A DNA stretch of 64,000 nucleotides from Bradymonas sp963697525 (GCA_963697525.1 OY969087.1:5456001-5520000), one strand, 5' to 3'; counted from the first letter of the stretch, positions 25,382-34,241 are shown. Translations and numbers: made by a program. Notes: generated by a model from the letters alone, not told the origin.

Positions 25382-25588
25382 CGCGGTCGTCTTGCAGGTT
25401 AGCTACGTGCCGATTTGCCCGCCACTCACGTCTGGCCGGTTCGATTTGTCCGGACGTACGTCTCGCAGATTAACCACGTGGCTCTTGGCGTATCGCGCCG
25501 CCTCGCGCAAACGCCTCGCGTCGTCCGCCCTTCAATATCAATTCCTTCAATAGCCGGCGCGGCTCGTCTGCAAGGCGTTCTGTCGGCG
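25382..25588. repeat. PE-I right arm (copy 3, split)
   Basis: This is the right half that matches the left arm at 22857-22961. It starts with the shared 20 bp (25390-25409) and runs through GGACGTACGTCTCGCAGATT, CCACGTGG, CTCGCGCAAACGCC and GTCCGCCCTTCAATATCAAT to CTTCAATAGCCGGC. Joined together, the halves make one normal element, which suggests the intervening genes were inserted with duplication of the 20-bp centre or trapped by recombination. Confidence 0.75.
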
Positions 25589-25603
25589 AGTTGGCCCTCC
25601 CAC

Positions 25604-26711
25604 CTACCCCGCCGGCAGCGGCTGTTCGACCGGCGGCCGGGCGCGCAGTCGCTGGGCGGCATGCAAGATAATGGCCGTGAGGGGCGCGGCCAGGATCATG
25701 CCGAGGATGCCCGCCACCGACCCGCCCAGGGCAGTCGCCACCAGGATGACCAACGGGTGCAGGTTCAACATCGCCCCCACCGCCCAGGAGGTGACCACAT
25801 TTTGCAGGGTCCCGTTGGACAGGAGCACGGCGATGCCCACGATGAGCGCGGCCTGAGGGCCGCCGGCGCTAAACGCGATGAGCACGGTATAGGCCCCGCC
25901 GAGCCACGCTCCCACAATGGGGATGAACGAGGTAATGAAATAGAGCACCAAGATGGGCACCACCAGCGGCGTGCCCGCGATAAGCAGGCCCACCAGGACG
26001 ACTACCGAGCTGACCAGCGCGGACACGGCCGTGCCCTTGAAGTAGGCTCGAAGCGAGCGTCCGGCATCCTCGAACAGGTCGTGAGCCCCTCGCGCATGGG
26101 TCTGCAGCCAGCCGTCGAAGCGCGGACCGTCGTTGAGGACATAGTACAGGGCGAAGAGCGCGAAGAAGAAGCCCACCGCGAAAGCGGCCACCCCTGAGAA
26201 GCTCGTGGTCACCAACTCGCTAAGTCCCTTGACGACTTACCGGAATGACCTTGGTGATGGCTTGGCGTGCGGCGTCGGCGAAGGAGGGATCCAGCTTCCC
26301 CAGGCTCAGACCGCCGACCCAGGCACCGAGCGCATCGAGGCCCATGCCGGCCTGATGGATCAACTTCGGGAGTTGCTGGACCAGGCCGTTGACGACGACT
26401 ACCCCCACCAAGATGGTCGCCACCACGATGAAGAGCATTGTGCCCAACGCGGCGAGCGGAGCGGGCACGCGGTGGCGCGACGCCCAGTCGACCAGCGGAC
26501 GACACAGCATGCCCAAGATCAGGGCGACCAACAAGGGCACGACGATGCCGCTGAGCGCGGCCACCACGACCGCCAGTATCACCACGGCGATCACGAGCCC
26601 GACGAACAGCCAGGACTGAGTGCCCACGCGCCTCAGCCAGGTCGGCGCACTCTCCGCCGACGAAGCCGAGTCCACGTTGGCTTGTGAGTTGGGTGTGATG
26701 TCTTCCGCCAT
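25604..26711 (-). pseudogene. AI-2E family transporter, disrupted by a one-base frameshift
   Basis: Two adjoining frames together make one AI-2E family (YdiK/PerM-like) permease. The first, from the ATG at 26711, has the N-terminal helices and LVALILGMLCRPLVDWASRH, and stops at 26220 after ITKVIPVSRQGT. The second continues VTTSFSGVAAFAVGFFFALF, NDGPRFDGW and ILVLYFITSFIPIVGAWLGG, with ILGMILAAPLTAIILHAAQR at the end. Removing one T from TT at 26237-26238 (ACTTAC on the plus strand) gives VIPVVKGLSELVTTSFSG and a continuous protein of about 368 residues, the normal family length. Either the gene is newly broken or the base is an assembly error. A DUF4239 gene lies upstream. Confidence 0.8.
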
Positions 26712-26762
26712 TTCCGCCCCGTGTCGTTGGAGAAGGTGCGTCGTCCCGTGCCAGAGACGCAC

Positions 26763-27551
26763 TTAGTGATGGTCATACTGCATGACCTGGCGCGCGTCGC
26801 GCAGCGCCCGTTCGCTGACGTCGAATGTGCGCTGGTAGGGGTGGTCCAGGTCGACGATCAGCACGAGGTAGCCCGCCAGAGCCAACACGATCACGATCAC
26901 CCCGAGGGGGTCGCGTTTGCCGGCGACGCCGATGTTGTATCCCAGCAACAGCAGCACCAACGCCTCGAGCGCGACCGCGACCAGCAGGATCGTGCCGGGC
27001 AGACGCTGGTAGTTCGCCGCGGTGCTGAGCTCCTCCTGGCGGTCTTTCAGCTCGTCGAGCGCCTCGACAAACAGCGCCGCGCCTATCGACATGTCACCGT
27101 GTGCCTCGAGCGAGGCCGTCTGCTTCCACAATGCACGGTGGATGCGTTCGGCGGCCGCATCAGCTCTGCGATAATTGCCGGGGTCGGCGAGTTCGATCTG
27201 CACGTCGACATAGCGGCGCAGGAGCTTCTGAATATTGCGGCGCTGAGGGTCGGGCAGATACGCGCTGCGCATGTAGGCGGTCTTGATGGCGTCGGCCTCC
27301 TGGAGGACAAGATCACCCCGCTTCTCGAAGTGTTGGTAGGCGGCCTGGAAGCTAAACCCCAGGAAGAAGGACAGCACGACCATCAGCCCCGACAGCAGCT
27401 CATTACCGTGGAACTCGGCGCGACTTCCCTGCCGCTTTCGCAAGTGCACGCCGATACGGAAGCCGATCTCGGTGACCACCACCAACAAGCCCACCAGCCC
27501 CAGCAGGAGCCATCCGCTGATGGGTCGGATTCCCTCGAATGCGTCGAACAT
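26763..27551 (-). CDS. DUF4239 membrane protein (third copy)
   Basis: The product is 262 residues from the ATG at 27551 (GGAGACGACC upstream). The DUF4239 layout is kept: N-terminal helix pair (WLLLGLVGLLVVVTEIGFRI), the core LSFFLGFSFQAAYQHFEKRG, LQEADAIKTAYMRSAYLPDP, and a C-terminal pair of helices. It is more distant from the tandem pair at 10960-12685 than those are from each other; for example GIAADRF is replaced by QAAYQHF. It is divergent from a type-A DUF1254 gene and precedes the broken AI-2E gene by about 51 bp. Function is unknown. Confidence 0.8.
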   Translation of the reverse strand: MFDAFEGIRPISGWLLLGLVGLLVVVTEIGFRIGVHLRKRQGSRAEFHGNELLSGLMVVLSFFLGFSFQAAYQHFEKRGDLVLQEADAIKTAYMRSAYLPDPQRRNIQKLLRRYVDVQIELADPGNYRRADAAAERIHRALWKQTASLEAHGDMSIGAALFVEALDELKDRQEELSTAANYQRLPGTILLVAVALEALVLLLLGYNIGVAGKRDPLGVIVIVLALAGYLVLIVDLDHPYQRTFDVSERALRDARQVMQYDHH

Positions 27552-27644
27552 GGTCGTCTCCGGACTGGCCGAGGACACGGGACGCGACGAGCCGATCATA
27601 GGGACGAGGGAACCGACAACAAGACTCCCGCACCGGACGACAAC

Positions 27645-27723
27645 TTGCCCGGGGGGACTCCTCGCAGAATAGCCAGCAGGCTACCGGCGCATCGCTGCGC
27701 CCGCGCAAACGCTGCCTCGTTCC
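27645..27723. repeat. Degenerate PE-I right-arm fragment
   Basis: CTTGCCCGG, CTCGCAGAATAGCCA and CGCGCAAACGCTGCC follow each other at the spacing seen in PE-I right arms, but the outer part (GTCCGCCC to CAATAGCCGGC) is missing. It lies between the divergent DUF4239 and DUF1254 genes. Confidence 0.45.
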
Positions 27724-27807
27724 AGGCCCCGCCACGCTTGCGTAACCCCGCCAATATCCTATCTTTTTTCGCGCCACCACTCTTATTCCCCTGCGGAGGA
27801 GACGGCC

Positions 27808-29220
27808 ATGACCTCACCGACACGAATCGAAGTCTCGCCCGACGTCGCCCGTGCGATCGCCAAGGAGGCCTACATCTTCGGCTTCGCGCCGGTGATGGCC
27901 TACCGCAGCATGCACAACGAGGCGCTCGACGCCGAGCACCACGACTACAGCGCCCCCTTCAACGAGCTGGGCTGCAAAGCGGCGTTGATGACCGCCGCCG
28001 ACCGGACGCTGCCCGGGCCCAACGCCGACACTCCCACCTGCTTGGCCTGGCTCGACCTTCGCGCCGAGCCGCAGGTGCTCCACGTGCCCGCCGTCGATGC
28101 CAACCGGTTCTTTGACTACGAACTCGAGGACTTCTACACCCACAACTTCGGCTACGCAGGCACGTTTTGGACGGGCAACGGGGGCGGCACCTTCCTCATC
28201 GCCGGGCCCCACTGGCAGGGCTCGAAGCCCGAGGGCGTCGAACAGGTCTTTCGCAGCGACACGAACTTCGTCTTCAACTTCAGCCGCATCCAACTGTACT
28301 CGCCCGACGACCTCGCCAACGTCGCCAAGCTCCAGCGGGGCTTCTCGCTGCAGCCGCTGAGTGAGTTCCTGGGCGACGCGCCGCCCTCCCCGGCCCCCGA
28401 CATCGACTTCCCCGTGTGGGACGATGGCGCGCAGTACGACGAGCGCCTCTTCGGCTACCTCGACTTCGTGCTCACGCTGCTCGGAGCGCCGCTCGAAGAG
28501 GACTCGCCCTTATGGGAGCGCATGGCGATGATTGGGCTGAGCCCCCAAAGTCAATTCAACCTCGAGGCGCTGCCCGCCGAGTATCAGCAAGCCCTGCGCG
28601 ACGGCGCCAAGCAGGGACTTGGCGAGCTCAAACGCTTCATCCGAGAGTACGGCGACGACCCGCTGGTGAGCACCAAGATTTTGGGCACCCGCGAGTCGCT
28701 CGAGGAGAGCGCCCGCGAGAACTACGGCCACGACAATTGCCACCTGATCCGCGCCGCCGCCGCCGAGCTGGGCATCTTCGGCAATATCGGCCAGGAGGCG
28801 ATCTACCGCCTCTTCCTCAACGACGCCGACGACCAGCCGCTCGACGCCTCCCAAAACGACTACACGCTGACCTTCGCCCCGGGCGACCTGCCGCCGGTGC
28901 GCGGCTTCTGGTCGTTGAGCATGTACGACGAGGCGATGTTCTTCGTCGACAACCCGCTCGACCGCTACCTGCTGAACTCGCGCATGCTCGACCAGGGCGA
29001 ACTTCGCCTCAATGACGACGGCTCGCTGACGTTCTACATCTCGGCCGACTCGCCGGGAGCCGAGCGCGAATCGAACTGGCTGCCGGCGCCCGACGGCCCG
29101 TTTCGGATGATCATGCGCGTGTATGGGCCCAGCGAAGACGCGCAGAAAGGTAAGTGGACGCCGCCGCGGCCGCAGAAGGACGAGGTGGCCGGACGCACGA
29201 CTCGCAGACTAACCACGTAG
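27808..29220 (+). CDS. DUF1254/DUF1214 protein, type A (copy 3), with an altered C terminus
   Basis: The product is 470 residues. It matches the other type-A proteins: VSPDVARAIAKEAYIFGFAP, GPNADTPTCLAWLDLRAEPQ, ELEDFYTHNFGYAGTFWTGN, and in DUF1214 GFWSLSMYDEAMFFVDNPLD, then DGSLTFYISADSPGAERESN. After KGKWTPPRPQKDE the family tail (ALQGSHAGY) is missing; the frame runs into a PE-I right arm and ends VAGRTTRRLTT. The end is thus supplied by repeat DNA, as if the left arm and true tail had been deleted. GGAGGAGACGGCC precedes the ATG. No signal peptide is seen. Confidence 0.85.
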   Translation: MTSPTRIEVSPDVARAIAKEAYIFGFAPVMAYRSMHNEALDAEHHDYSAPFNELGCKAALMTAADRTLPGPNADTPTCLAWLDLRAEPQVLHVPAVDANRFFDYELEDFYTHNFGYAGTFWTGNGGGTFLIAGPHWQGSKPEGVEQVFRSDTNFVFNFSRIQLYSPDDLANVAKLQRGFSLQPLSEFLGDAPPSPAPDIDFPVWDDGAQYDERLFGYLDFVLTLLGAPLEEDSPLWERMAMIGLSPQSQFNLEALPAEYQQALRDGAKQGLGELKRFIREYGDDPLVSTKILGTRESLEESARENYGHDNCHLIRAAAAELGIFGNIGQEAIYRLFLNDADDQPLDASQNDYTLTFAPGDLPPVRGFWSLSMYDEAMFFVDNPLDRYLLNSRMLDQGELRLNDDGSLTFYISADSPGAERESNWLPAPDGPFRMIMRVYGPSEDAQKGKWTPPRPQKDEVAGRTTRRLTT

Positions 29221-29330
29221 CTCTTTGCAAACCGCACCGCCACGCGCAAACGCCGCGATTCGTCCGCCCTTCAATAGTAATTCCTTCAATAGCGGGCGTC
29301 GCTGGCCTGCTGGGCGTCCTCCGAGCGAAT
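29188..29330. repeat. PE-I right arm (copy 4)
   Basis: This right half begins inside the 3' end of the DUF1254 gene (CCGGACGCACGACTCGCAGA) and runs to CTTCAATAGCGGGC. No left half precedes it. A second right half follows directly, then a left half, so the 453-bp gap to the next gene is entirely repeat-derived. Confidence 0.75.
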
Positions 29331-29334
29331 TGCC

Positions 29335-29472
29335 AAAGCGTGCGTCTCGCTGATTTTCCACGTGGCTCTTTGCAAGCCGCACCTCTACGCGCAAACGCCG
29401 CGATTCGTCCGCCCTTCAATAGTAATTACTCAAATAGCGGGCGTTGCTTGCCTGCAGGGCGTTCTCTTCGGA
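29335..29472. repeat. PE-I right arm (copy 5)
   Basis: A second right half in direct orientation: TGCGTCTCGCTGATTTTCCA, CGCGCAAACGCCGCG, GTCCGCCCTTCAATAGTAAT, CTCAAATAGCGGGC. It is a tandem repeat of the arm just before it with some divergence. Confidence 0.75.
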
Positions 29473-29477
29473 GACGC

Positions 29478-29668
29478 TGCCTTGCAGGGCCGACACGCCC
29501 CTCTATTGAGGTGAAATTATTATTGATGGGCGGACGACCAGCCACGTTTGCGCGTGACGGTCGTCTTGCTGGTCAGCCACGTGGCGAGTTGCCCGGACGC
29601 ACGTCTCGCAGACTAACCACGTAGCTCATGGCGTATTCGAGTCGCCCGGACGTGCGTCTCGCCGATTC
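29478..29668. repeat. PE-I left arm (copy 6)
   Basis: A left half: CTTGCAGGGCCGACACGCCC, CTATTGAGGTG, GATGGGCGGACGACCAGCCA, extending through two TCGCAG/CCCGGACG units. It abuts the stop codon of the minus-strand gene at 29674, so that gene ends at the repeat. Confidence 0.75.
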
Positions 29669-29673
29669 GGGGG

Positions 29674-31164
29674 CTAGAACGAGCCCGCCCCCAGCTCGAT
29701 GACGTAGCCCAGCGAGTCGATGCCGCTGAAACCTACGGCGGTTACGCCGATGCGCAGCCCCCAGAAATCGGTGAGCTTGTTGAGAAAGCCCAGCGGCACT
29801 CGCTGTGTGTTGACGCGGAACTTCAGGCCGAGTTCGGCCTGGAAGTCGGTGTTGGTGACCTTGTCGCCGGCGGCGTTGTCCTCGGCGTCGACCTTCAGGC
29901 CGGCGACCGCGTAGCCGTCGACCCAGCGCGAGGCCGACCGGGTGTACAGCACGCCCCAGCCGAAGTCGCGAAGACCGCGGTCCTCGAGGTAAATGCGGTT
30001 CATGATCCAGCCGCCGCTGATGGGGTCATTGACGTTGCGCAGGATAAGCAGCGGGAAGACGAACGAGACGCCGAACGTGCCGTCGTACCGCGCGGCCACC
30101 GACAGGGTGCGGGTGAACGTCTCGGGATCGAAGTCCTCGAGGACGTCGGAGAACTCGGACGCTTGCTCGATCTCGGGCCAGTCGTCGTAGCCCTTGTCGA
30201 CAAACCACACGATGCGCTGGTCCTTGTACGCCTTGGCCGCAGCCAGCCGCGGGTAGGGTCGCAGCACGTAGAAGGTCGGCTCGGTCTCCTCTTGGAGGTC
30301 TTCGCGCAAATTGTCGCGCACGGCGCTGTCGTCGGGCAGCCGCGGGAACACCCGCGTGCCCGGCCCGCGCACCTTGGCGAACCACGACTGGTAGGCGGCG
30401 GCAAAGAGCATGCCGCCGCGCATCACATCGCGCACGCCCCAGGCGTCGTTGACGCGCACATTGACGTCGAAGCCCGGGGTATACAGTCCGTCGGCGTTCT
30501 TGTCTGGACAACTGGCGTGCTTGCCCTCCTCGACGAAGACGCTCATCGGAAAGCGGCTGAAATTGTCGGTCTCCAGGGTGTTGTCGAACCACTTGACGCC
30601 GTGGGCCTTGCCGGTCACCCGCACGGCCGCCAGGCTGTAGCGGCACTTCTGGCAGTTGGGATGGCGCACGACCACCAACTTCATCTCCACCGATTCGACA
30701 TCGTGGTCATGCCCGCCCTTGCCCACCTCGAAGGGATAATAGTGAAAGTAGTCGATCTGCAGCGCGCTCACCCGCGACAGGTCGATCTCGGCGCGGGCGC
30801 GGTCTTTTCCATGGGGAAAGTACGCCTGTTGGTCGCCGCCGCGGACGATGGTGCGCACCCGGTAATAGACCACCGGGCTTTGGGACGGTGCTTCGAAGGG
30901 AAACGCCGTGGGGATATTGATCGGCTGGGGCCCTTTGATCTCCTCGAGCAGGGGCTCGTCGGGCGAGAACCACAGGATGGGCGCGGCGTAGGCGGCGAGC
31001 TTCTGCAGGGTCATGCGGGTCTGGTCGCCTGTCCACAGCACTCGCCCATCGTTGGCGACACAGCAGGCGCCCTTTTGAGAGGCCTCGAGCTGCGCAGACG
31101 CCGGAACCGACACGCTCAACATCACGCACAGCAAGATTGTCAGCCATTGAAAAAGCCTCATCAT
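29674..31164 (-). CDS. Secreted protein of unknown function (possibly Vps62-like)
   Basis: The product is 496 residues with a clear signal peptide (FQWLTILLCVMLSVSVPASA). Two Met codons open it; GGGGGG lies just upstream. In the mature part, YFHYYPFEVGKGGHDHDVES, followed by a histidine in the spacing VEEGKHASCPD, recalls Vps62-like proteins, where similar HDWE and GSHA-type motifs occur. That likeness is weak and I do not rest a function on it. A CxxC (CQKC) lies near residue 170. The C-terminal 150 residues look beta-rich, like an outer-membrane barrel or autotransporter end, with SF as the last residues. It is cotranscribed with the barrel gene 27 bp upstream. Confidence 0.5.
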   Translation of the reverse strand: MMRLFQWLTILLCVMLSVSVPASAQLEASQKGACCVANDGRVLWTGDQTRMTLQKLAAYAAPILWFSPDEPLLEEIKGPQPINIPTAFPFEAPSQSPVVYYRVRTIVRGGDQQAYFPHGKDRARAEIDLSRVSALQIDYFHYYPFEVGKGGHDHDVESVEMKLVVVRHPNCQKCRYSLAAVRVTGKAHGVKWFDNTLETDNFSRFPMSVFVEEGKHASCPDKNADGLYTPGFDVNVRVNDAWGVRDVMRGGMLFAAAYQSWFAKVRGPGTRVFPRLPDDSAVRDNLREDLQEETEPTFYVLRPYPRLAAAKAYKDQRIVWFVDKGYDDWPEIEQASEFSDVLEDFDPETFTRTLSVAARYDGTFGVSFVFPLLILRNVNDPISGGWIMNRIYLEDRGLRDFGWGVLYTRSASRWVDGYAVAGLKVDAEDNAAGDKVTNTDFQAELGLKFRVNTQRVPLGFLNKLTDFWGLRIGVTAVGFSGIDSLGYVIELGAGSF

Positions 31165-31191
31165 CCCCCCTCAGTACCATGGATACACTCA

Positions 31192-32022
31192 TCACCAACG
31201 CTCGAGGCGAGGCAGGACCAACGCGACGCGAAAGCGCACCGCCCACGACGCTGCGTTCTGGGGGCGTACGACCCGGTAGTAGGCCTCGACGCGAATGTTG
31301 GACGGAAACAAGTCCTTAAGCACCAGCCGTCCAATCCCGGCGCCGATGGGGACAAGCCAGCGCTGGCCGGCGTCGGCGTTCCAGTTGGCGGCGATGCGCG
31401 AGTTGTTGACCAAGAACCACCCCTTGGGGAAGTTCCAGAACACGAAGGTCTGTAGCCGAAAGGCGTTGACGTCCTGGCGGGCGTCGTTGCCGGCAAACGA
31501 CCAGGTATTGGCCGCCAGCAGCCCGTACAAAAAGGGCCTATCGGAGCGAAGGAGCAACGCCGACGGCCCGGCCGTCCACTTGTCGGTCGTCAGGCGCGGC
31601 TTGGTGCCCGTGGGAATCGTCAGGGTGGGCCCCACGCCCCAGATCGTGCGCCGCACCTTTTGGGGCGTCAGAAACGCCTGGTACTGCGTGTCGAGCAGCC
31701 CCGACTGGTCGCCAAGCTCGCCGACGCCCGCGTCGTAGCGATAGCCCCCGGCGATGCGGTGGACGATGTCGAAGTCGCCGGCCAGCGGGGTGGAAAAGGT
31801 GGGGGCGAAGTCGAACTGATACGAGAACAGATGGTCGGGGCCCTCGGCGAAGTAGTACTGGCTCTCGACGGGAATGCGCACTAGCTGGCTCAGCGGGTTT
31901 TCGACCTGTTCGAGGGTGATCTTCTCCTGGTCAGCCGCCTTGTCTTGACAGACGCCGTCGGCCGCGAACGCAGTTGTGAGCACAAGCCATACTGTAAGTG
32001 CGCTAAGTCGATATAAGGTCAC
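31192..32022 (-). CDS. Predicted outer-membrane barrel / porin-like protein (paralogue 1 of 3)
   Basis: The product is 276 residues with a signal peptide ending near AFAADG. It has the alternating pattern of a beta barrel and a motif shared with two other genes in the window: NPLSQLVRIPVESQYYF near the start, then a GVGPTLTIPTGTKP strand, WTAGPSALLL, and a final RFRVALVLPRLERW. The genes at 33369 and 48221 share this order. Such proteins are often annotated as transporters or neuromedin U-like. They are likely outer-membrane, but their cargo is unknown. It lies 27 bp before the secreted protein at 29674 and begins just after the complete PE-I copy at 32031. Confidence 0.65.
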   Translation of the reverse strand: MTLYRLSALTVWLVLTTAFAADGVCQDKAADQEKITLEQVENPLSQLVRIPVESQYYFAEGPDHLFSYQFDFAPTFSTPLAGDFDIVHRIAGGYRYDAGVGELGDQSGLLDTQYQAFLTPQKVRRTIWGVGPTLTIPTGTKPRLTTDKWTAGPSALLLRSDRPFLYGLLAANTWSFAGNDARQDVNAFRLQTFVFWNFPKGWFLVNNSRIAANWNADAGQRWLVPIGAGIGRLVLKDLFPSNIRVEAYYRVVRPQNAASWAVRFRVALVLPRLERW

Positions 32023-32030
32023 GGCCCCCC

Positions 32031-32313
32031 TCCTTGCAGAGATCCCACGCCCGCTATTGAGGTGGAACTATTATTGATGGGCGGACGGCCAGACACGTTT
32101 GCGCGTGGCGGTGATTTCGCAGGTTAGCCACGTGGCGATTTGCCCGGATGTACGTCTCGCTGATTCGATTTGCCCAAACGCACGCCTCGCAGATGATCCA
32201 CCTTGCTACCGGCGTATCGCTCCGCCTCGCGCAAACGCCACGAATCGTCCGCCCTTCAATAGTAATTACTCAAATAGCCGGCGCTGCTTGCCTGCAGGGC
32301 GTTCACTCCGAGG
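32031..32313. repeat. Palindromic element PE-I, complete copy 7
   Basis: This complete copy fills the gap between two minus-strand outer-membrane genes. The left arm is CCCGCTATTGAGGTGG and GATGGGCGGACGGCCAG. The right arm is GTCCGCCCTTCAATAGTAAT and CTCAAATAGCCGGC, ending CCTGCAGGGCGTTC. The inner part carries the CCACGTGG core and the facing GTTTGCGCG/CGCGCAAAC segments. Confidence 0.8.
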
Positions 32314-32326
32314 TGATCCCCAGCCA

Positions 32327-33166
32327 TCAAAAGTGCACCGACACGCCCAGCGCCGGCCCGCTGTGGTGGACGTTCCAGACGAAGTCGTCGTCCTCGTAGT
32401 CGGTGGACAGGTAGCGCCACCCGGCGAGGATGTCGACGTAGGGGACGGCCACGCCGACCGCGCCGAAGCCTTGCCAGGTAAAATCGGACCCCAGCCCAAA
32501 GCCGCCAATGTCGACGTATCCCTGCAAGAAGAGCCGCCACACGACGGTGAGCCGGCCGCGCGCGCCGATGATCGGCGAGGCCCAACTCTTGTTGCTCGAC
32601 GCGGTCGCCAGGGTGTTGTCGGTGAAGTTGAGGTCGAGGTCGGCGTTGAGGTTGGTAAAGCGCGCTCCCGCCAGCACCGAGGCGCGGCCCCACCGTCCCC
32701 GGATGAGCCGGCGCACGAGGGCGCCATCGATATTGATGCCCTTGAAGCCCAGCTCGGCGTTGGCCTGGGGGACCCGCGCGGCGACCTTGCGGGTGGTCGT
32801 GTCCACGTAGATGAAGTCGCCCAGCACGCTCCACGGGCCCTTGCCGACCTCTAACTGAGTCATGAAGGCGAAGTCGATGTCAGTGCCCGGATTGACGACG
32901 TTGCCGGTGTTGTCGCCCCCGTTGTCGTCGTCGAAGATGTTGCCCAGCGCGTCGAACGCGTCGCCCAGGCTGTAATCGACGCTGACGGAGCGCCGCCCGA
33001 CCCGGGCGTCGCCCTTGGTGTCGGCGACCCAGCCGTATGGTGTCAGACGCACGTGCCAGCCGTCATCGTCGCCGTCGGCGGCCGCGGCGCGCGCCGATGG
33101 CAGGACGAACACGGCCAGCGTGAGCACGACGACGGCGCCGCGCACGCGTGTCGCGAGCGAGTTCAT
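32327..33166 (-). CDS. Outer-membrane beta-barrel protein (paralogue of 46085)
   Basis: The product is 279 residues with a signal peptide (VVLTLAVFVLPSARAAA). The mature part is a series of amphipathic strands typical of an 8- to 12-stranded barrel: WHVRLTPYGWVADTKGDARV first, then YVDILAGWRYLSTDYEDDDF, and a C-terminal strand ending in Phe (GPALGVSVHF), the usual signal for barrel assembly. IIGARGRLTVVWRLFLQGYV, followed by DIGGFGLGSDF, is shared with the gene at 46085. An Asp/Asn-rich loop (FDDDNGGDNTGN) may bind metal. Role unknown. It lies between two PE-I copies and has no close operon partner. Confidence 0.75.
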   Translation of the reverse strand: MNSLATRVRGAVVVLTLAVFVLPSARAAAADGDDDGWHVRLTPYGWVADTKGDARVGRRSVSVDYSLGDAFDALGNIFDDDNGGDNTGNVVNPGTDIDFAFMTQLEVGKGPWSVLGDFIYVDTTTRKVAARVPQANAELGFKGINIDGALVRRLIRGRWGRASVLAGARFTNLNADLDLNFTDNTLATASSNKSWASPIIGARGRLTVVWRLFLQGYVDIGGFGLGSDFTWQGFGAVGVAVPYVDILAGWRYLSTDYEDDDFVWNVHHSGPALGVSVHF

Positions 33167-33265
33167 AAGCCCCCCGGTTCATGATGCTCGTTTGGACTAC
33201 GGTGTCTGTCTTCGAATGTAACCGCCCAGCAAGACGCCTGTAGGGCCGCTTTCTCGATGCGGCGG

Positions 33266-33365
33266 CCCTGCAGAACCCACACGCCAGCTATTGAGGTGGA
33301 ATTACGATTGATGGGCGGACGATCAGCCACGTTTGCGCGTAACGGTCGTCTCGCAGGTCAGTCAC
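33266..33365. repeat. PE-I left arm (copy 8)
   Basis: CCTGCAGAACCCACACGCCA, GCTATTGAGGTGG and GATGGGCGGACGATCAGCCA form a left half, ending next to the stop of the minus-strand barrel gene at 33369. The matching right half is on the other side of that gene, at 34330-34410, so the gene sits within a split element. Confidence 0.75.
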
Positions 33366-33368
33366 GCG

Positions 33369-34241
33369 CTACTTGGCCAGACGTTTTCGCGGGAACAAGA
33401 ACGAGAACTGGAACCGAATCGTCGCGTCCGGCGCGGCGTCGGGGTGCGCGACGTTGTAAAACCCCTGCAGGCTCAGGCTCATGGGCAGCCTGCCGAACTT
33501 GACGACCTTGCCGAAGCCACCGCCCAGCGGGACCGTCCACTTGTCGTTGTCGGCCGCGAAGTTGAGCACGTTGATCGGGCTCGAGGCCAGGAACCAGCCG
33601 TGCGGGAAGTTGTAGTTTACGAAGTATTGCAGGGCGAGGACGCTGACGTCCTGGCGCTGGTCGTCGCCGGCAAAGGAGTGCAGGTAGGTCAGCAGCGCGC
33701 CGTAGACCCACGGGCCGGTGACCTGAAGGGCGACCGCCGCCGGGCCCGCCGACCATTTGCCGCTCCCCAACAGGTCCTTGGTGGCCGACGGAAACTGGAA
33801 CATCGGGCCGACTCCCCAGATAAACGGTTTGGGCGAGCTCGGCGAGACGAACGCCTGGTACTGGATGTCGCCCAGGCCGAACACATCACCGACCCCTGGG
33901 GCGACCTCGGGCAGGTACTGCACCGGGACAATCGCGCGGTGGATCAGGTTCCATTTTTTGGTCAGCGACATCGGGTAGACCGGCTGGATGTTGAGCAGGT
34001 AGCCGAGCTTGTCCTCGTAGCCCATTCCCAGATTGAAGTTGCTCTGGAAGGGCACGCTGATGAGATCGCTGACCGGGTTCTGGGTCTTCTTGGCCAGCTC
34101 GCTTTCGCCGCCCTGCTCGCCGGCGGCGGCTGGTCGCTGTTGTTGCGCCTGCGCCGGCGTAGCCAACACGAAGGCGGCGACGAGCGCCGCCGCGCAGCAG
34201 ACCAAGCGCCTGCGCAGGTATGGCAGAACCATCTCCATCAT
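33369..34241 (-). CDS. Predicted outer-membrane barrel / porin-like protein (paralogue 2 of 3)
   Basis: The product is about 290 residues from the ATG at 34241, which follows GGGGGATGCA; the frame opens 16 codons earlier without a site. The signal peptide is LVCCAAALVAAFVLATPAQA. After a Gln/Ala-rich linker come NPVSDLISVPFQSNFNLGMG, WGVGPMFQFPSATKDLLG, WSAGPAAVALQVTGPWVYGA and a final IRFQFSFLFPRKRLAK. The strand order and the NP(V/L)S.LI.(V/I)P motif match the genes at 31192 and 48221. It is a single gene bracketed by the left and right halves of a PE-I element, like a cassette. Its cargo is unknown. Confidence 0.68.
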   Translation of the reverse strand: MMEMVLPYLRRRLVCCAAALVAAFVLATPAQAQQQRPAAAGEQGGESELAKKTQNPVSDLISVPFQSNFNLGMGYEDKLGYLLNIQPVYPMSLTKKWNLIHRAIVPVQYLPEVAPGVGDVFGLGDIQYQAFVSPSSPKPFIWGVGPMFQFPSATKDLLGSGKWSAGPAAVALQVTGPWVYGALLTYLHSFAGDDQRQDVSVLALQYFVNYNFPHGWFLASSPINVLNFAADNDKWTVPLGGGFGKVVKFGRLPMSLSLQGFYNVAHPDAAPDATIRFQFSFLFPRKRLAK

